Assembly (NCBI GenBank): GCA_021234155.1
Contig: JAJEKV010000021.1
Coordinates: 12,955,760-13,019,759, forward strand
DNA length: 64,000 bases
Reading direction: 5' to 3'
Source: Isoetes taiwanensis
Lineage: Eukaryota > Streptophyta > Lycopodiopsida > Isoetales > Isoetaceae
The notes below the pieces were generated by a model that was given only the letters and a program-made list of their open reading frames with translations, was not told the DNA's origin and ran no database searches. The position numbers and the translations under genes are program-made. Positions 1 through 10,813 of the stretch are shown here, one piece after another; positions within the stretch are counted from its first letter, which is position 1; each line of letters starts with the position of its first letter.

Positions 1-1343
1 CTTTCTTATATGAACGGAATGCCTCACGTTCTTTATTGGTACGGGCTTCCTTACCCAAACTTTCCCAAATACTACAGAATTCGGGATCTGTGGCCAGGGT
101 TTGTTCTATCTGCTTCCCAAACTCGCTGGTGAGTGTGGAAATGGCGTTACAATGGGTTCGGGTTATGAAGGGATGACGTGACAAAGCATCCGCAACCACA
201 TTGTGCTTTCCTGGCTTGTATACAATCTCGAAGTCATATTCCTCGAGGAATTCCATCCATCTGCGCTGACGGAGATTTAGATTTGGCTGGGTGGATAAAT
301 AGCGGAGACTCTGATGATCCGTATCCAGCTGAAATCTTCTACCAAGAAGGTAGTGTCTCCAAATACGGAGAGCACGAACAACTGCCAGCAACTCCTGGTC
401 ATGGGTAGGATATCGCTGCTCTGCATCATTCATCTTCTTTGAATCGTAAGCAACAACTCTCCCCTCCTGCATTAGAACTCCACCAGTAGCTATCTTACTA
501 GCATCGGTGGCTACCGATTTATCCTTTTCAGGATCAGGCAAGGTAAGGACCGGTGCAGATGTTAAGGCATCCTTGAGCTCGAAGCCGACTTGGACTTTTG
601 TTTTCCAATGTTCCATCCAATCCTTTACTTTCTCATGCCTTGTGAGATTAGTAAGAGGTGCGGCAATTGTGGCAAAATCCTTAACAAATTTCCGATAATA
701 TCCTGCGAGTCCCAAGAAACTGGGACCTCACGAAACATTAATTTGGAATGGGCCAATCCTTTACTGCTTCTATCTTGGCTGGGTCTGTAGCAATTCCTTC
801 TGCTGAAATAATATGCCCCAAATAGTCTACCCTCGGAGTGGCGAACTTGCATTTAGAGAGCTTGGCGAAGAGCTGATGGCGTCTTAGCTTCTGCAAAGCC
901 AATCGAAGATGTTGTTCATGTTCTTTGCAAGGTTTTACTATAGATGAGAATGTCATCAAAGAAAATGACAACAAAGTCATCCAAGTATTGGCGGAAGATG
1001 TCATTCATCAACCGCATAAACGTTGCAGGGGCATTGGTCAATCCAAAAGGCATGACGGTGAACTCATAATGGCCATATCTGGTGCGAAAAGCAGACTTAT
1101 GAATGTCCTCCTCCTTTATCCTTATCTGATGGTACCCGGGCGCTAAATCAATCGTTGAGAAATATTTTGCCCCTTGTGGCGGTCCATAAGATCATCGCGC
1201 CTAGGCAAAGCATAGCGATTCTTGATGGTATGCTTATTGAGTTGCCTATAATCAATACACATCCTTAAGGAGCCATCTTTCTTCTTGACAAAAAAATAGG
1301 GCTTAAATGGTGAAACACTAGGTCGAATAAACCCTAGGTTCAA
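1..1343 (-). pseudogene. Ty3/gypsy RT-RNase H region, minus strand, cut by window edge
   Basis: Reverse transcriptase and RNase H of a Ty3/gypsy polyprotein, which copy the element RNA into DNA and remove the RNA strand. RT pieces are at 1143-1343 ([20 protein letters not shown]) and 738-1004 (LGHIISAEGIATDPAKIEAV). Roughly 150-530 on the minus strand reads open as RNase H, with TDAS, QELLAVVRALRIWRHYLLG, DTDHQSLRYLSTQP and VVADALSRHPF, which supply the family's acidic residues. The RT core is split between frames near 1005-1142 and near 738, so this copy is not translatable as one protein. Integrase and the 3' LTR should lie to the left of base 1. The family is clear; subfamily is not assigned. 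Confidence 0.88.
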
Positions 1344-1368
1344 GTAACTCTTGTAGTTGTTTCTTAAG

Positions 1369-2234
1369 TTACGCTAACTCGGAGGGCTCATTTGATGCGG
1401 GGGCCTTCTTTGGTAGGCTTAGTACCAGTTCAAGAGTTATCTCACATTCTACCCCCTCGAAAGGAGGAAGCTTATGGATCTCATCACGGAAAAAGATCGC
1501 TAAATTCTCGAAGAAGGTTAGCAATGTCGATGGTAAAGGCGTCGATTTCTTGCTTACGTTTGGAGTCGGACTCAATGGAAGCAAGTTTAATGAGGCAAAG
1601 GAGTTCATTCTGCGTATAGCTCTTCCTAACTGCTTTATTGACATTGACTGCCTGGCGGAGTGTAATGAATCACCTTTTATCGTCACACGTGCTCCATTAG
1701 CGGCGTTGAAGGTGACCTCCCGTTTCTCACAGTCTATGTGGGCCTTGGCAGACGCTAAAAACTCCATTCCCACAATAAGATCATATTTGCCAATGTCCAT
1801 TAACTTCGGCACCCAAGGCAAGCTGGTGCACTTTGGGCAACCGCATCTTAAGGTTAATCTGGCGACCATGAGTATGTCCGATCTTACCAGCGGCCAATGT
1901 GGTGGCTTAGGTCGGGAGTCTCAACGTTTCATTTGCGGTGTTGGGCCATTCTAGGAGAAGCAAAATTATGCGTACTACCCGTGTCCATCAAAATTATGAA
2001 GGGCTTACTGTCTATTTGGCCTATTGTAGAAATAACAGAAGGCTGACTTTCAGCGTTGCCTGTTTCTATGGCGGCAAGAATATGAGGCGACCGAGTGAAT
2101 GTACTTTCGGGAGCCTCATCCTCGCGGCAAGATTGGACTCGGATCTTCCAAATCGAGTCGGCCATGGCGGTTGAGCGTCTGCGTGGCGATGCGAACAGTG
2201 CATGAAGTGTCCGGGCCTCATGCATCGGTAGCAT
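1369..2234 (-). pseudogene. Ty3/gypsy retropepsin and linker, minus strand
   Basis: Aspartic protease region of the same minus-strand element. The active-site signature DTGSTHNF lies near 1950-1980 on the minus strand, and the downstream family motif KYDLIVGMEFLASAKAHIDC lies in the next open stretch (1369-1869). The two halves are in different frames with a break near 1870-1928. Downstream of the protease the chain runs into the RT (motif LELVLSLPKKAP). Order protease then RT on the minus strand matches Ty3/gypsy. The intact active site next to a frame break indicates a decayed copy. Confidence 0.8.
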
Positions 2235-2269
2235 GCCTTATCTCGGCCGGAGCTGTTCTCACGGCCTCT

Positions 2270-3340
2270 TTAGGAATGGGGTAAGAGGCCCCGAACTTCC
2301 TTACCGGCATTGTTACGCTTATCACGGCGTGCTAAAGGCGACTTTTTTCTCTGGCCGTAAGAATTGTGGCCGAGAGGGCCCCGGACTTGGCGAGCAGGGG
2401 TTTGTAAGGTGTGGACGGCCGTGGGCTGCGAGTAAGGGCGGTCGCGGATCTTGGTTCCTTGGCGTGTCTTTCTCAAGGCTTAATGCCTTAGCTTCCACCT
2501 CACGCTCTTGACTTTGGGTCTATGGCCTTGACCATGCGTTTAATGGATGGGGCCAACCCTTCAATGTAGCCCCCTCGCCCTTTTCTCATTCATTCTGGTA
2601 CATACAACCTCAAGCGCATGAATTGCGTCGGTGTAGGCCTGCGCGGACATGCCCTTCTGTTCCAACTTTGTAGAAGGTGCGAATCTGTTGGCATTTGTGC
2701 ATACGAGGCCGCGTAATGCGATTTAAAAGCCTTAGCGAACTTCTTGAACTTGCATCCGCTCTGTCCGGTGCTTAGCTCTGGCGTAACCCTTCCACCAAAT
2801 ACGGGCAGCTCCGGTAAGGTTCGTGGTGGCGACCTTCCCTGTATCTTTCTCTGTCATTCCATAGGACTTCGAATTCCTTCATTTTCGTCCAACCAAGATT
2901 CGCATTCAAGCCTCCTCGGATTTCCCATCAAACGGAGCCAACTTAGGTTCTTCCATATACTAGTGATGGTTTGTATCAGCGTTTTTCGGTATTCCTTATC
3001 CTTCGCCTTGAATGGTCTTTGTCTGATAGCGAGGACCCCGAAGAACCCGAAGTGGTTGAATGTGAGGAAGCGGCGTTATCCTTAGAGGAACTTCGATGAC
3101 GCTTAGCATGAGTCCTCCTCTGCATGCAGTGCTGGGGGCTAGCTCACGGGAGGAGGAGATGGCATTTGTCGTGTGGACTCAATGGTCGCGGAGGTAATTC
3201 GGTCCGTCCTCACGAGTATGTGGCGGTGGATTGGTATGCAAAACATAAGCCCGTAACTTCGCCGAAGTTGCCTTTTCATTAACATCAATTCCTGTTCAGG
3301 GGTGAGCCTACTGGCGTTGGAGGGTGTTTGCTAAGCGGCG
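2270..3340 (-). pseudogene. Probable gag remnant of the minus-strand Ty3/gypsy element
   Basis: Located directly upstream (minus strand) of the protease, where gag belongs. The minus-strand reading is proline/arginine/threonine rich and broken by many stops. I do not see the usual gag zinc knuckle (C-x2-C-x4-H-x4-C), so the assignment rests mainly on position. It could also be a diverged spacer. Confidence 0.4.
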
Positions 3341-3344
3341 TTAC

Positions 3345-3600
3345 GTACACCGTCTATAGGAAGCATTCATGAATATATAAGCAGATTTACATTAATGTAC
3401 AATCCCCTTTTAAATTAATCGAGACAAAAAGTATATACAAACAGAAAACAATATTTGCATTTCATTCAAGTTGAGTACAACAACAAGTTGATTGATACAT
3501 GGATTGAGACAAAAGTAGGTATGATACAATGGAAACTTTTAAAGTTCTACTTGCACACAGCGTAACCGCAACAAAGAAACATAACGGAAGAGACCAAGCC
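3345..3600. other. AT-rich spacer between gag remnant and coding block i
   Basis: About 250 bases without an open frame, rich in A/T, separating the gag remnant from the next minus-strand coding block. Similar AT-rich gaps occur at 4085-4285 and 5735-5940, giving this 5' part of the element a block-like layout. Nothing else recognised. Confidence 0.5.
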
Positions 3601-4083
3601 TAGGGGTTGGCGAAGGGGTATAGGATCGCGTAGCGGGTACTCTCCCGTACAGCTCGGACGAGTTTATAGCGTGCCCAGGCTTGGACAATCACTGCCTGGT
3701 ACTCCCATGTTGGGCTGATAATGAGAAGGTTAAAAAGCCTTCGCATAGCATAGAAGAGTTGCCAAAGGTGGTCGTTAGCGTCCTCGAAAGCCTCGTGCCT
3801 GCTCATGTTCCAGTAGTCAGTGCGGCACAATGTCATCGTCGGATCCGAAAAGCTTCGCCCCCGAGGATGTTAACTATCTCCAGCCCTTTGTCAGGGTCAT
3901 AGGGTTCTGGTGGTGGTGTCTCGACCCCATAGCCTTCCTCCCACTCCGGATATTCACCATATCTCTGGCCATAGTCTTGATCCGGTGGTCCGGGATCGTC
4001 TCTCCTAACCATATCGGTATTCTTTCCTCATATTCCCAAATGGTTTCCTCTGCAACATAGTTGGAATGAATAGAGAACATTTT
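3600..4083 (-). pseudogene. Unidentified coding block i, minus strand
   Basis: Two overlapping minus-strand open stretches (3600-3836 and 3874-4080). One frame near 3890-4060 gives a proline/aspartate/tyrosine-rich stretch (includes YPEWEEGYGVETPPPEPYD). No domain recognised. Its position between AT-rich spacers and inside the span from the primer binding site to gag suggests an accessory coding block of the Ty3/gypsy element or a captured or nested sequence. Stops and frame changes suggest decay. Confidence 0.35.
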
Positions 4084-4290
4084 GTAATTCCACTATATTC
4101 TAAAGTTTAATGCTCTTGAAGAGGAGATCATCAAAAGAAACAATTCAGTTATACTCATCAAGAGAATTTTTGTATTTAATCAGTAAATAAAGTACACCAT
4201 TGTTCATTATGGTTCAAGCAGTTGCCAATCGAAATCCCATAAACACACGTATATATATATATATGAACAAAATTTCATAGCACAATTAGT

Positions 4291-5690
4291 CTAGGAACTA
4301 GGCCCTGCCTCTTTATCCTTAGCCCTAGGAGGTGGTGGAGGCGGTCGGTGTCGCAGCAGAGTTACCCCAGGGTCTACTGTGGCAGCCGCAACAGATGCAA
4401 CCTCTGGTGGATAGGCAACGGCCAATGGGGCTGCCGTGAGGAGCTTCATGCCCATCCAAGGCGCAATGTCGACCCCAAGGCCGTCGGGCAAGATCCGTCG
4501 TCATGCAGTACATAAGTAAACGCGTCACGATAGGGGAAGCTTCTTGTGGCGGCCGGTGTAGAGAGTGCGGGAGGGCCCACCATGAAGCTTGACCTCGGCC
4601 CTAGATCTCGGGCTATGAAGAGGACTTGCCGTGTCGGAAGGCGAAAAAAAAGCGGGGTAAGGTGGTTACCCAGCACTTTCCCTTGCGAAGTCTCAGATGC
4701 TGCCACTTCCTTATCCAAGTCCATGGGGACTTCTTCCTCCTTGAGCTCCTGTTGCTCCTCCTTCTTGTGCGCAGGGTTAAATGGTATAAATCTTCACCCT
4801 CATCATCCGAGTCGGGAGGAACCTCAACCATATTAATGTTTGGGGCGTGAGGTCCCATAGCCGTGAAGGCATCACAGTGCGGGTTCGAAAGGCTGGTTCT
4901 GCATCCGCGAAGTCTTGAAGCGTAATAGAGTCTCCGTAGGCTCTAGGGTCTCCCCCGGGCTGGAAGCGGTGGTGCACCTCTGAGGAAGCTTCGGTAGAAG
5001 TGAAGTCGATGAAATCATCCATACAATACTCCGCAAGCTCGTAAAGTACATGGTCTTTGCGCTTGCGTCGAAATCCGGCCACCATGTGATACGTCCAGAT
5101 AATATCATCCAAGAGAAGGTATTCCTGCCCTTGGTGATAAATAACTGGAAGGCCGTCTAACCACGACAAGCCTATAGATTGGTCACGGCGGTGGTAGCTC
5201 CTCCGCTAGCTCTTTCCAGCGGGCAAAAGTAAGCCCATTCCTATATGCTCGTCATCCCCTCCTCGAGTATTACGGCGGTTTGCCCTCCTCTCTTGGCAAG
5301 GTCTCATCCTCAGCGTATTGGTCCATGAGGATGGATGGCTAGAAAGTAGCTTCCGATCTTGCTGCCCACGATCTTTGGACCAGCTGGCGGTGTTTACCCC
5401 ATCGGAGTTTCCCTTCTGGGGCGTCATAAGCATGTGTGTCCCCGCCTAACATCTGCCGAACTATCTCGCTCCAAATACAAGTGGGGAGGATCCCCAGGAG
5501 GAATACCGGAGGAAGCATTTCCTCCATGTAAAAAGTCAAGGAATCCGGCGTGGTCAGGATGGATGCCGCTGATATTGGCAAGGAGGTCTATCGTTGGCAT
5601 AGCAAAGGTCGCAAAGCGGTCGAAGGGAACACTGTGGATCCCATTTCTCTCCATCATGGTACCCGGCGCGGCAAGGTGGCGAGCCATGGC
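4291..5690 (-). pseudogene. Unidentified coding block ii, minus strand
   Basis: A run of minus-strand open stretches from a plausible ATG at 5687 (MARHLAAPGTMMERNG) to about 4291, where it ends in a proline-rich tail (RPPPPPPR). The middle piece 4777-5169 contains DDIIWTYHMVAGFRRKRKDH and an acidic tail. The reading shifts frame near 5540, 5340 and 4780, so it is a broken gene if it was one. No family recognised. It could be an accessory ORF of the flanking Ty3/gypsy element. Confidence 0.4.
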
Positions 5691-5943
5691 TAGAAGGGAG
5701 GAGAGAGAGGAAAAGAAGCGTTTAAAATAACCTTAAAGTCCCCTTTTAAACCCTTTTATTAAAAGCCGACGTCGGCATTTTATTTTATTTTCAACATAAA
5801 AACTATTAAACTTTTTAATTCAAAAAATGAAAGCCTCTTTATTAAATATTACAAAGAAAATATGTACAAATCGCAGTTCCATAACATAAGTAGGCTAAGG
5901 TTGCTCCCGTATCCTACGAGGCGAGGGGCTAGATCCTTAGGCA

Positions 5944-7128
5944 TTATGGTGACCCCCTCTTTGCGTGGATAGCGCAAAGGTTGGCGTCACCAAAAGTGCT
6001 ACCAAGTAGGCCCCAGGCCTCTTGGGCGCCAAAATTACAAAGATGCGGAAGCGGAGATCGGTCTTGAATTGGCGTGCGATCTCCGCACCTGCCCCTCACG
6101 AAAAGGTAGCTTCCTGTCCGAGGAAGGTCCGTAGACTTCTGAAATTTGGGCGGATCTCCGCCAATGCCGCGATGCCGGTCCGGAACGGTGAGGCTTCGGC
6201 AGGTGCCCGGGCTTGACGGGTGGCCCCGGCGGTGTTGGCACCGTCTTAGCCCCAAAGAATCGGTGGGCGTTGTCAACCGGCTTGCGCCTCCGGTGGGGCT
6301 GGTCTTCTTCCCAAAAGCCCGGCAGGTCCTTAGCTTCTCCTTATATTGATTTGCCGGACTTATGGGCGACACCCTTCCTCCGGTGCTTAGCGATTACGAT
6401 CGTCGGTTTGGGTCGGCCCACTCGGATGCACCTCCCTCTTGCTGGTCCGGCTGGTCTTGCGGTCCAGCTCATCTTGCTCAACCTTCTCCGCTCCTCTCCG
6501 AGCTCTCCTCGGATCTTCTTGGATCGAGCAAAAAGTTGGGGCTGCGCACGGCGATTAAGTTGGCGTGTGGTGCCGGTGTGGCCATGAACCCATATCTATC
6601 GAATAGTTGTCGGATAGTCTATGCCGATATCGGGGATTTCTCCCCATACAAAAGCTGTTGGAACCCTCATGCCGGTATGGGGAACCTCAATGGCTTTCGC
6701 CATCAATAACGACAAAGCCGCCCCCGAAAGGTACCGGTACTCCTTCCCCGGCCTCTTTGTGTCGGCCCTCAATCTCGGTGGTCATCCTCCCTGGCCAAAC
6801 CCCTGATACGGTCGGCCTCTGTCCTGACATCTTCCTCCTCCGTATGGCCTTCCTGCTCCGGAGGATAAAATTTGATGAGCATCATCACCATATCAGGTTG
6901 CTCAACAATGGTATATGGAAGCTGGCGTAGGTTCAGCCGGATGAGGAATGGCTCTGAGAAGTGATAGATAGGATATGGAATCCTATCGTTGTTCTCAAAC
7001 CTGTTGACCAGCTCATCCAACAATATATCAATGAAGGCTGGGTCAGTAGCCATGTGCTTGGCAATCATGGCGTAGATCTCCACGATGCTCAAGGTGGATG
7101 GATCTGGAGCGCTCTTGGTGACGGCCAT
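5944..7128 (-). pseudogene. Unidentified coding block iii, minus strand
   Basis: Starts with a plausible ATG at about 7128 (MAVTKSAPDPSTLSIVEIYA) and reads openly to 6769 through HMATDPAFIDILLDELVNRF and FYPPEQEGHTEEEDV, then continues in broken frames to about 5944. It is the first coding block after the primer binding site at 7851-7862, the position where gag normally starts, so it may be a gag-like or accessory protein of the minus-strand Ty3/gypsy element. No zinc knuckle or other known domain seen. Confidence 0.4.
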
Positions 7129-7272
7129 AGCGGATAGTGAGGCGCTGGCGGCGAAGAGGATGGCGAAGGGGGCGCTAAGATGCACAAGGCACAAGGCCGC
7201 AGGAGCAAGGTCCGGTCTGGTGGCGATGGCGGAGGGCGGCTCAGGCGGTTGGAGGCGCGGAAGCAAGAGCAA

Positions 7273-7850
7273 ATGACAAGAAATGGTTTGTTAAACGGCC
7301 ACTTAACTTTTAAAATTTCAAATTTTTTCCTTATTACTTCGGAATTTTATTATTAAAAAAAAATATACGGCAGAAATACGCGCAACATACGGTCGGGCGC
7401 CGATGGCATTATACGGGCTTCTGCCTCGACTGGGCGTCGTCGAAATGCAAGCGGCGCCCGAGTTGACCTGGCCTCGAGTCTGACGGGTCGGGCGCCGACA
7501 GCATTTCGGGCGCTTCGATCTTGACTGCAGAGCGACAAAAGGCAAGCGGCGCCCGAGTTCGTTTTTGGGCCTGCCCTTGACCATTTTTCGCCTAAAGTTG
7601 ACTGTTCTAGGGTAATTCGAGTACGCCCGATCCAATGGAACCATCATCTTTGTCATTTGAGCTACCCACTGGCACCTGCTAGGCCTCCAATCTTGGCCCC
7701 TCCATTTCAAAGCTACAATTTCTTAACTTAACCTAACACCAAGCCAAACAACAAAGAGAACTAACGACACATTGACTTAGCCTCCTCCTAACTACCGTGC
7801 TACGAGTTAGTGTTTGGCCAGTGCTATGATTTCGAAAGCAACGAAATCAC
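7273..7850. other. Untranslated leader between primer binding site and block iii
   Basis: About 580 bases between the primer binding site and the first coding block of the minus-strand Ty3/gypsy element. A 130-codon open stretch (7318-7710, minus) is basic and low in structure; I do not count it as a gene. The segment likely acts as the element's 5' leader. Confidence 0.45.
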
Positions 7851-7862
7851 GGCTCGATACCA
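7851..7862 (-). promoter_or_regulatory. Primer binding site of the minus-strand Ty3/gypsy element
   Basis: On the minus strand the sequence is TGGTATCGAGCC, starting two bases after the end of the LTR (CGTCCACA). It begins with TGG, complementary to a tRNA CCA end, and resembles the initiator-Met tRNA site (TGGTATCAGAGCC). It fixes the orientation of the element and the LTR boundary. Confidence 0.65.
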
Positions 7863-7864
7863 AC

Positions 7865-9290
7865 TGTGGACGCTCCCAGAATATATACGACCCTCGGACG
7901 TATACATACGGGGACTTTCCCCTCCCATGGCAATCATCTCACCATGAGCAGGGCCCTCCGTCTATTTCGGGCCATCTATGAAATGAGGCCCGAAAGAAGG
8001 ACACGAAGGGGTCATTCGGCCCACGCCTTCAATGGGACTCCTACGTCGCGGAAGCATGAATACAAGGGTTAGCACACAGCATGAATATACATAAATAACC
8101 ACCACGAAGGGTGGCGCATCCATCTAATATACCAACGGCATAGAATATGCATCTAATCCTAAGAAAACACCCAAAACCCAGGTTCTACCCCGGCTCAGAC
8201 TCCAGTGAGGATCGACTGACGGCGGGGCCTCAAGAGATCAGCAGACCGAGTCTTGGCATGGCGTTGGCTGGCATAGAACATTGGCTAGGGTTGTCCACTC
8301 CATCCGCCCCTCCTGTGCACACTTTGCAGATGGGTCAATTCATGCTATGGCTTTGCTATAGCCTTCCGGAGACGCAGGTTCAAGGGATCACCCTTTGAGC
8401 CTACTCCAGGTTCATGACGCCTGGTCCGATGAGGCAGGTCAGGGAAGCGTCCCCTTCCAGAATCACAGTGGTTCCATGGGTGAGCTAGAGAATACGTGCC
8501 GCATCAGCGACCCCCGCATCCGTACCCGACTTACTCACCCTAAATCTACTCAAAGTGCAAGGTGCTCCATACGGATCACACCTCTACACCCAGGGAGTGT
8601 CAGACCCATACCCGGCCCTCTACGTGACCGGCTATCAGGCCTAGCCCACTGTAGGAGTCTCAGGAGCCTTGTATGCTCATGCAAGACCCCACCCCTCATG
8701 TCACCACTGTGTTCCTTGTCTGGTGCTAAGCCAGACCATAGCATCTAGGACCCGGTGGGTTCTTGTGCACAGGCCGCACTTAATGGGACTTTACAGGGTG
8801 CTATCTAGGAGCATACTACCCTACACGGTTCAGAGGTCTCTACCCCCCCGTAATCCCCCCGTTTCAGAGTCAGATTAAACAAAGAATTAACAATCCATCC
8901 TTTCAGAGTAGAACCCAGAATTGAATATAAAAAGAACTTGCTTGTACAATCAAGGGTTAGTTTCTATGATTGAATCACAAAGAGAACAGAGAAACAGACA
9001 CAACCAAGCGTTATCTAGAATTCACATAGCCACCTACCTGAATTCTGGCTGGACTCATTTCCATGGGGCGCCTCCATCTCCTGGGAGTTGAGAATTCAGC
9101 TGTTGCTTCACAGGGACGACTGGTATGGTGATTCTCTGCAGGTGTATGATGGCGCTCAGCTCCTGGCCTTCCTTGGTCGATCTTCAGGAGTCAATCCCAG
9201 GGATAGGGGTCAAGTTGGCATCCAAACTTGGCAACCCCCATGCTGCCCAATCGATTGGGGCAGGTGGCGCCTTCCCAAATGGTAATTAGC
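7865..9290 (-). repeat. 5' LTR of the minus-strand Ty3/gypsy element (outer end approximate)
   Basis: The inner boundary is good: plus strand TGTGGACGCTCCCAG begins at 7865, next to the primer binding site. No long ORF in either strand. The outer boundary is not determined; the text changes character near 9290-9420, before the second Ty3 element. A minus-strand TATA-like TTTTTATATTC lies near 8925. No second LTR copy is inside the window, so the outer end needs comparison with other copies. Confidence 0.5.
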
Positions 9291-9429
9291 CTAATTTCCT
9301 AGGTTATAGGTTATTATTATTAATGTGTTAAATTAGCATAGCTAATTTAATCCTTTTTAAGGTAACCCCCTAGGTTGCAATTAAGTTCCCATTCCCCCAT
9401 GGTAGCGTACCTTTAGGGGGGTGATGTGC

Positions 9430-9481
9430 TTGTATTTGTACGTGTCCCATATAAATACGTGACGTAGACCGTATAAATACG
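9430..9481 (+). promoter_or_regulatory. Paired TATA-like motifs upstream of the second Ty3 element
   Basis: Two copies of TATAAATACGTG lie about 20 bases apart (near 9452 and 9471), 50-80 bases upstream of the ATG at 9530. They could belong to a promoter reading into the plus-strand element, or to the U3 of an LTR remnant. Function is inferred from sequence only. Confidence 0.3.
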
Positions 9482-9529
9482 TGGAACGTCACAAGACCAG
9501 GGCATCACGCCCCTTGACCATTATTCCTC

Positions 9530-10813
9530 ATGGCACGCAACCTGCTTTTGCAGTCGACACGATCCCTCATGAAGAGGAAAAAAAGGTTCACTTTGCACCT
9601 GACTTGGAGAAACTCATGCCTCAAAGTACGCCAAAGCATTCTGAACCTCATGCAAGCTGCTGAAGGCCGCACGTTGGCTAATGTCCATGCCACCACCAGA
9701 GCTCAACAATGTCAAGACGCACCTTCCACATCTCAACCTCCACGCTCTCAGACATATCCGAATATTGCTGCAGAGGTGGAGCTACTCAAAGAAGTTGCTG
9801 CTTCATTACCACGCACTCCAGCTCCCGTGGATCCAGCAGATTCCTTTTCTCATGTGCCTCTGGAACTCCAAGAGGAGCTGGCAAAAATCAAAATTCCTTT
9901 AAGTTTGGCAACAATTTTGAAACTGTGCCCTGCTCTCAAGGACCAGTTACCACTCCCGACAGTTTTGGTTGGGGCCGTCGCTACCTCTACACCCACGGTA
10001 CATGCCACGGTGGGCAATCAACAAGTCAATCATGTTCAAATTGACGGAGGTAGTGCTGTCAATCTCATCACGGATAAACTCCGCAAGCAAATAGGCATCA
10101 AACAATTCTATCGTGCCCCATATGATATCAAATTGGCTAATGGCCATATCACGCGACCTCAAGGCGTCACGCCTCTTCTTCACATCAACATTGGTGATCT
10201 CAGATTTCCCTTAGAATTTGGTGTTTGGAAGGCTGGAGAAGATCCAGGTGATTATGAAATGTTGGTCGGCAGAACTTTTCTCCGACAGGCCAAGAGTATC
10301 CATTACTGGGCCACGGATCAGTTAGTCATCACAGATGGTCACCTCAATGCCACTATGGACTTGGAAACCGGTAAGATCATTTCGGTCGACCATGCTGAAC
10401 CCTCTCTCTCCGACACCGATTCTGAGGACGCCCAGAATATCTATCACGTTCAGGCTTCACCTGCGAGTCTGCCTCTGTCATCCTACCCCGAATATGTTGA
10501 TCCTTGGGGAGAAATGACTCTTGATCAAGACCAGGCTGTGGCTGCTTTGCTTGACCCCTACCTGGCTCCTTGCAATCGCATCCAACGTGTTGATCACTTT
10601 TCAGATGCAGAACTTCCTCCTGATCCTGTTGATGTACACGCTGTCATGAAGCAACCTCTGCTTGATGACAATCAGCAACCTCTCTTCTTCACCACGCAGA
10701 GCGCCACTCATCCTGTCATGCTTCAACCTCCTGCTCATATTGTTCAAGACACGGAAGTTATCCCACATATTCAGACTCCTGAAGTAGAGATTGTGGACGT
10801 TGGCAACAATTAG
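9530..10813 (+). CDS. Ty3/gypsy protease-containing polyprotein start (5'-truncated gag-pol)
   Basis: An open frame of 427 codons from an ATG. Its first ~150 residues are low-complexity linker; residues ~150-290 are a retropepsin fold with the active site DGGSAVNLI at ~175-185 and the downstream motif YEMLVGRTFLRQ. The family usually has D-T-G or D-S-G at the active site; here it is D-G-G-S, a variant I associate with some plant gypsy lineages but which may also be a mutation. Capsid and zinc knuckle are missing upstream, so the element is truncated at its 5' side. A TAG at 10811-10813 interrupts it; the frame continues openly beyond into RT. Confidence 0.75.
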   Translation: MARNLLLQSTRSLMKRKKRFTLHLTWRNSCLKVRQSILNLMQAAEGRTLANVHATTRAQQCQDAPSTSQPPRSQTYPNIAAEVELLKEVAASLPRTPAPVDPADSFSHVPLELQEELAKIKIPLSLATILKLCPALKDQLPLPTVLVGAVATSTPTVHATVGNQQVNHVQIDGGSAVNLITDKLRKQIGIKQFYRAPYDIKLANGHITRPQGVTPLLHINIGDLRFPLEFGVWKAGEDPGDYEMLVGRTFLRQAKSIHYWATDQLVITDGHLNATMDLETGKIISVDHAEPSLSDTDSEDAQNIYHVQASPASLPLSSYPEYVDPWGEMTLDQDQAVAALLDPYLAPCNRIQRVDHFSDAELPPDPVDVHAVMKQPLLDDNQQPLFFTTQSATHPVMLQPPAHIVQDTEVIPHIQTPEVEIVDVGNN

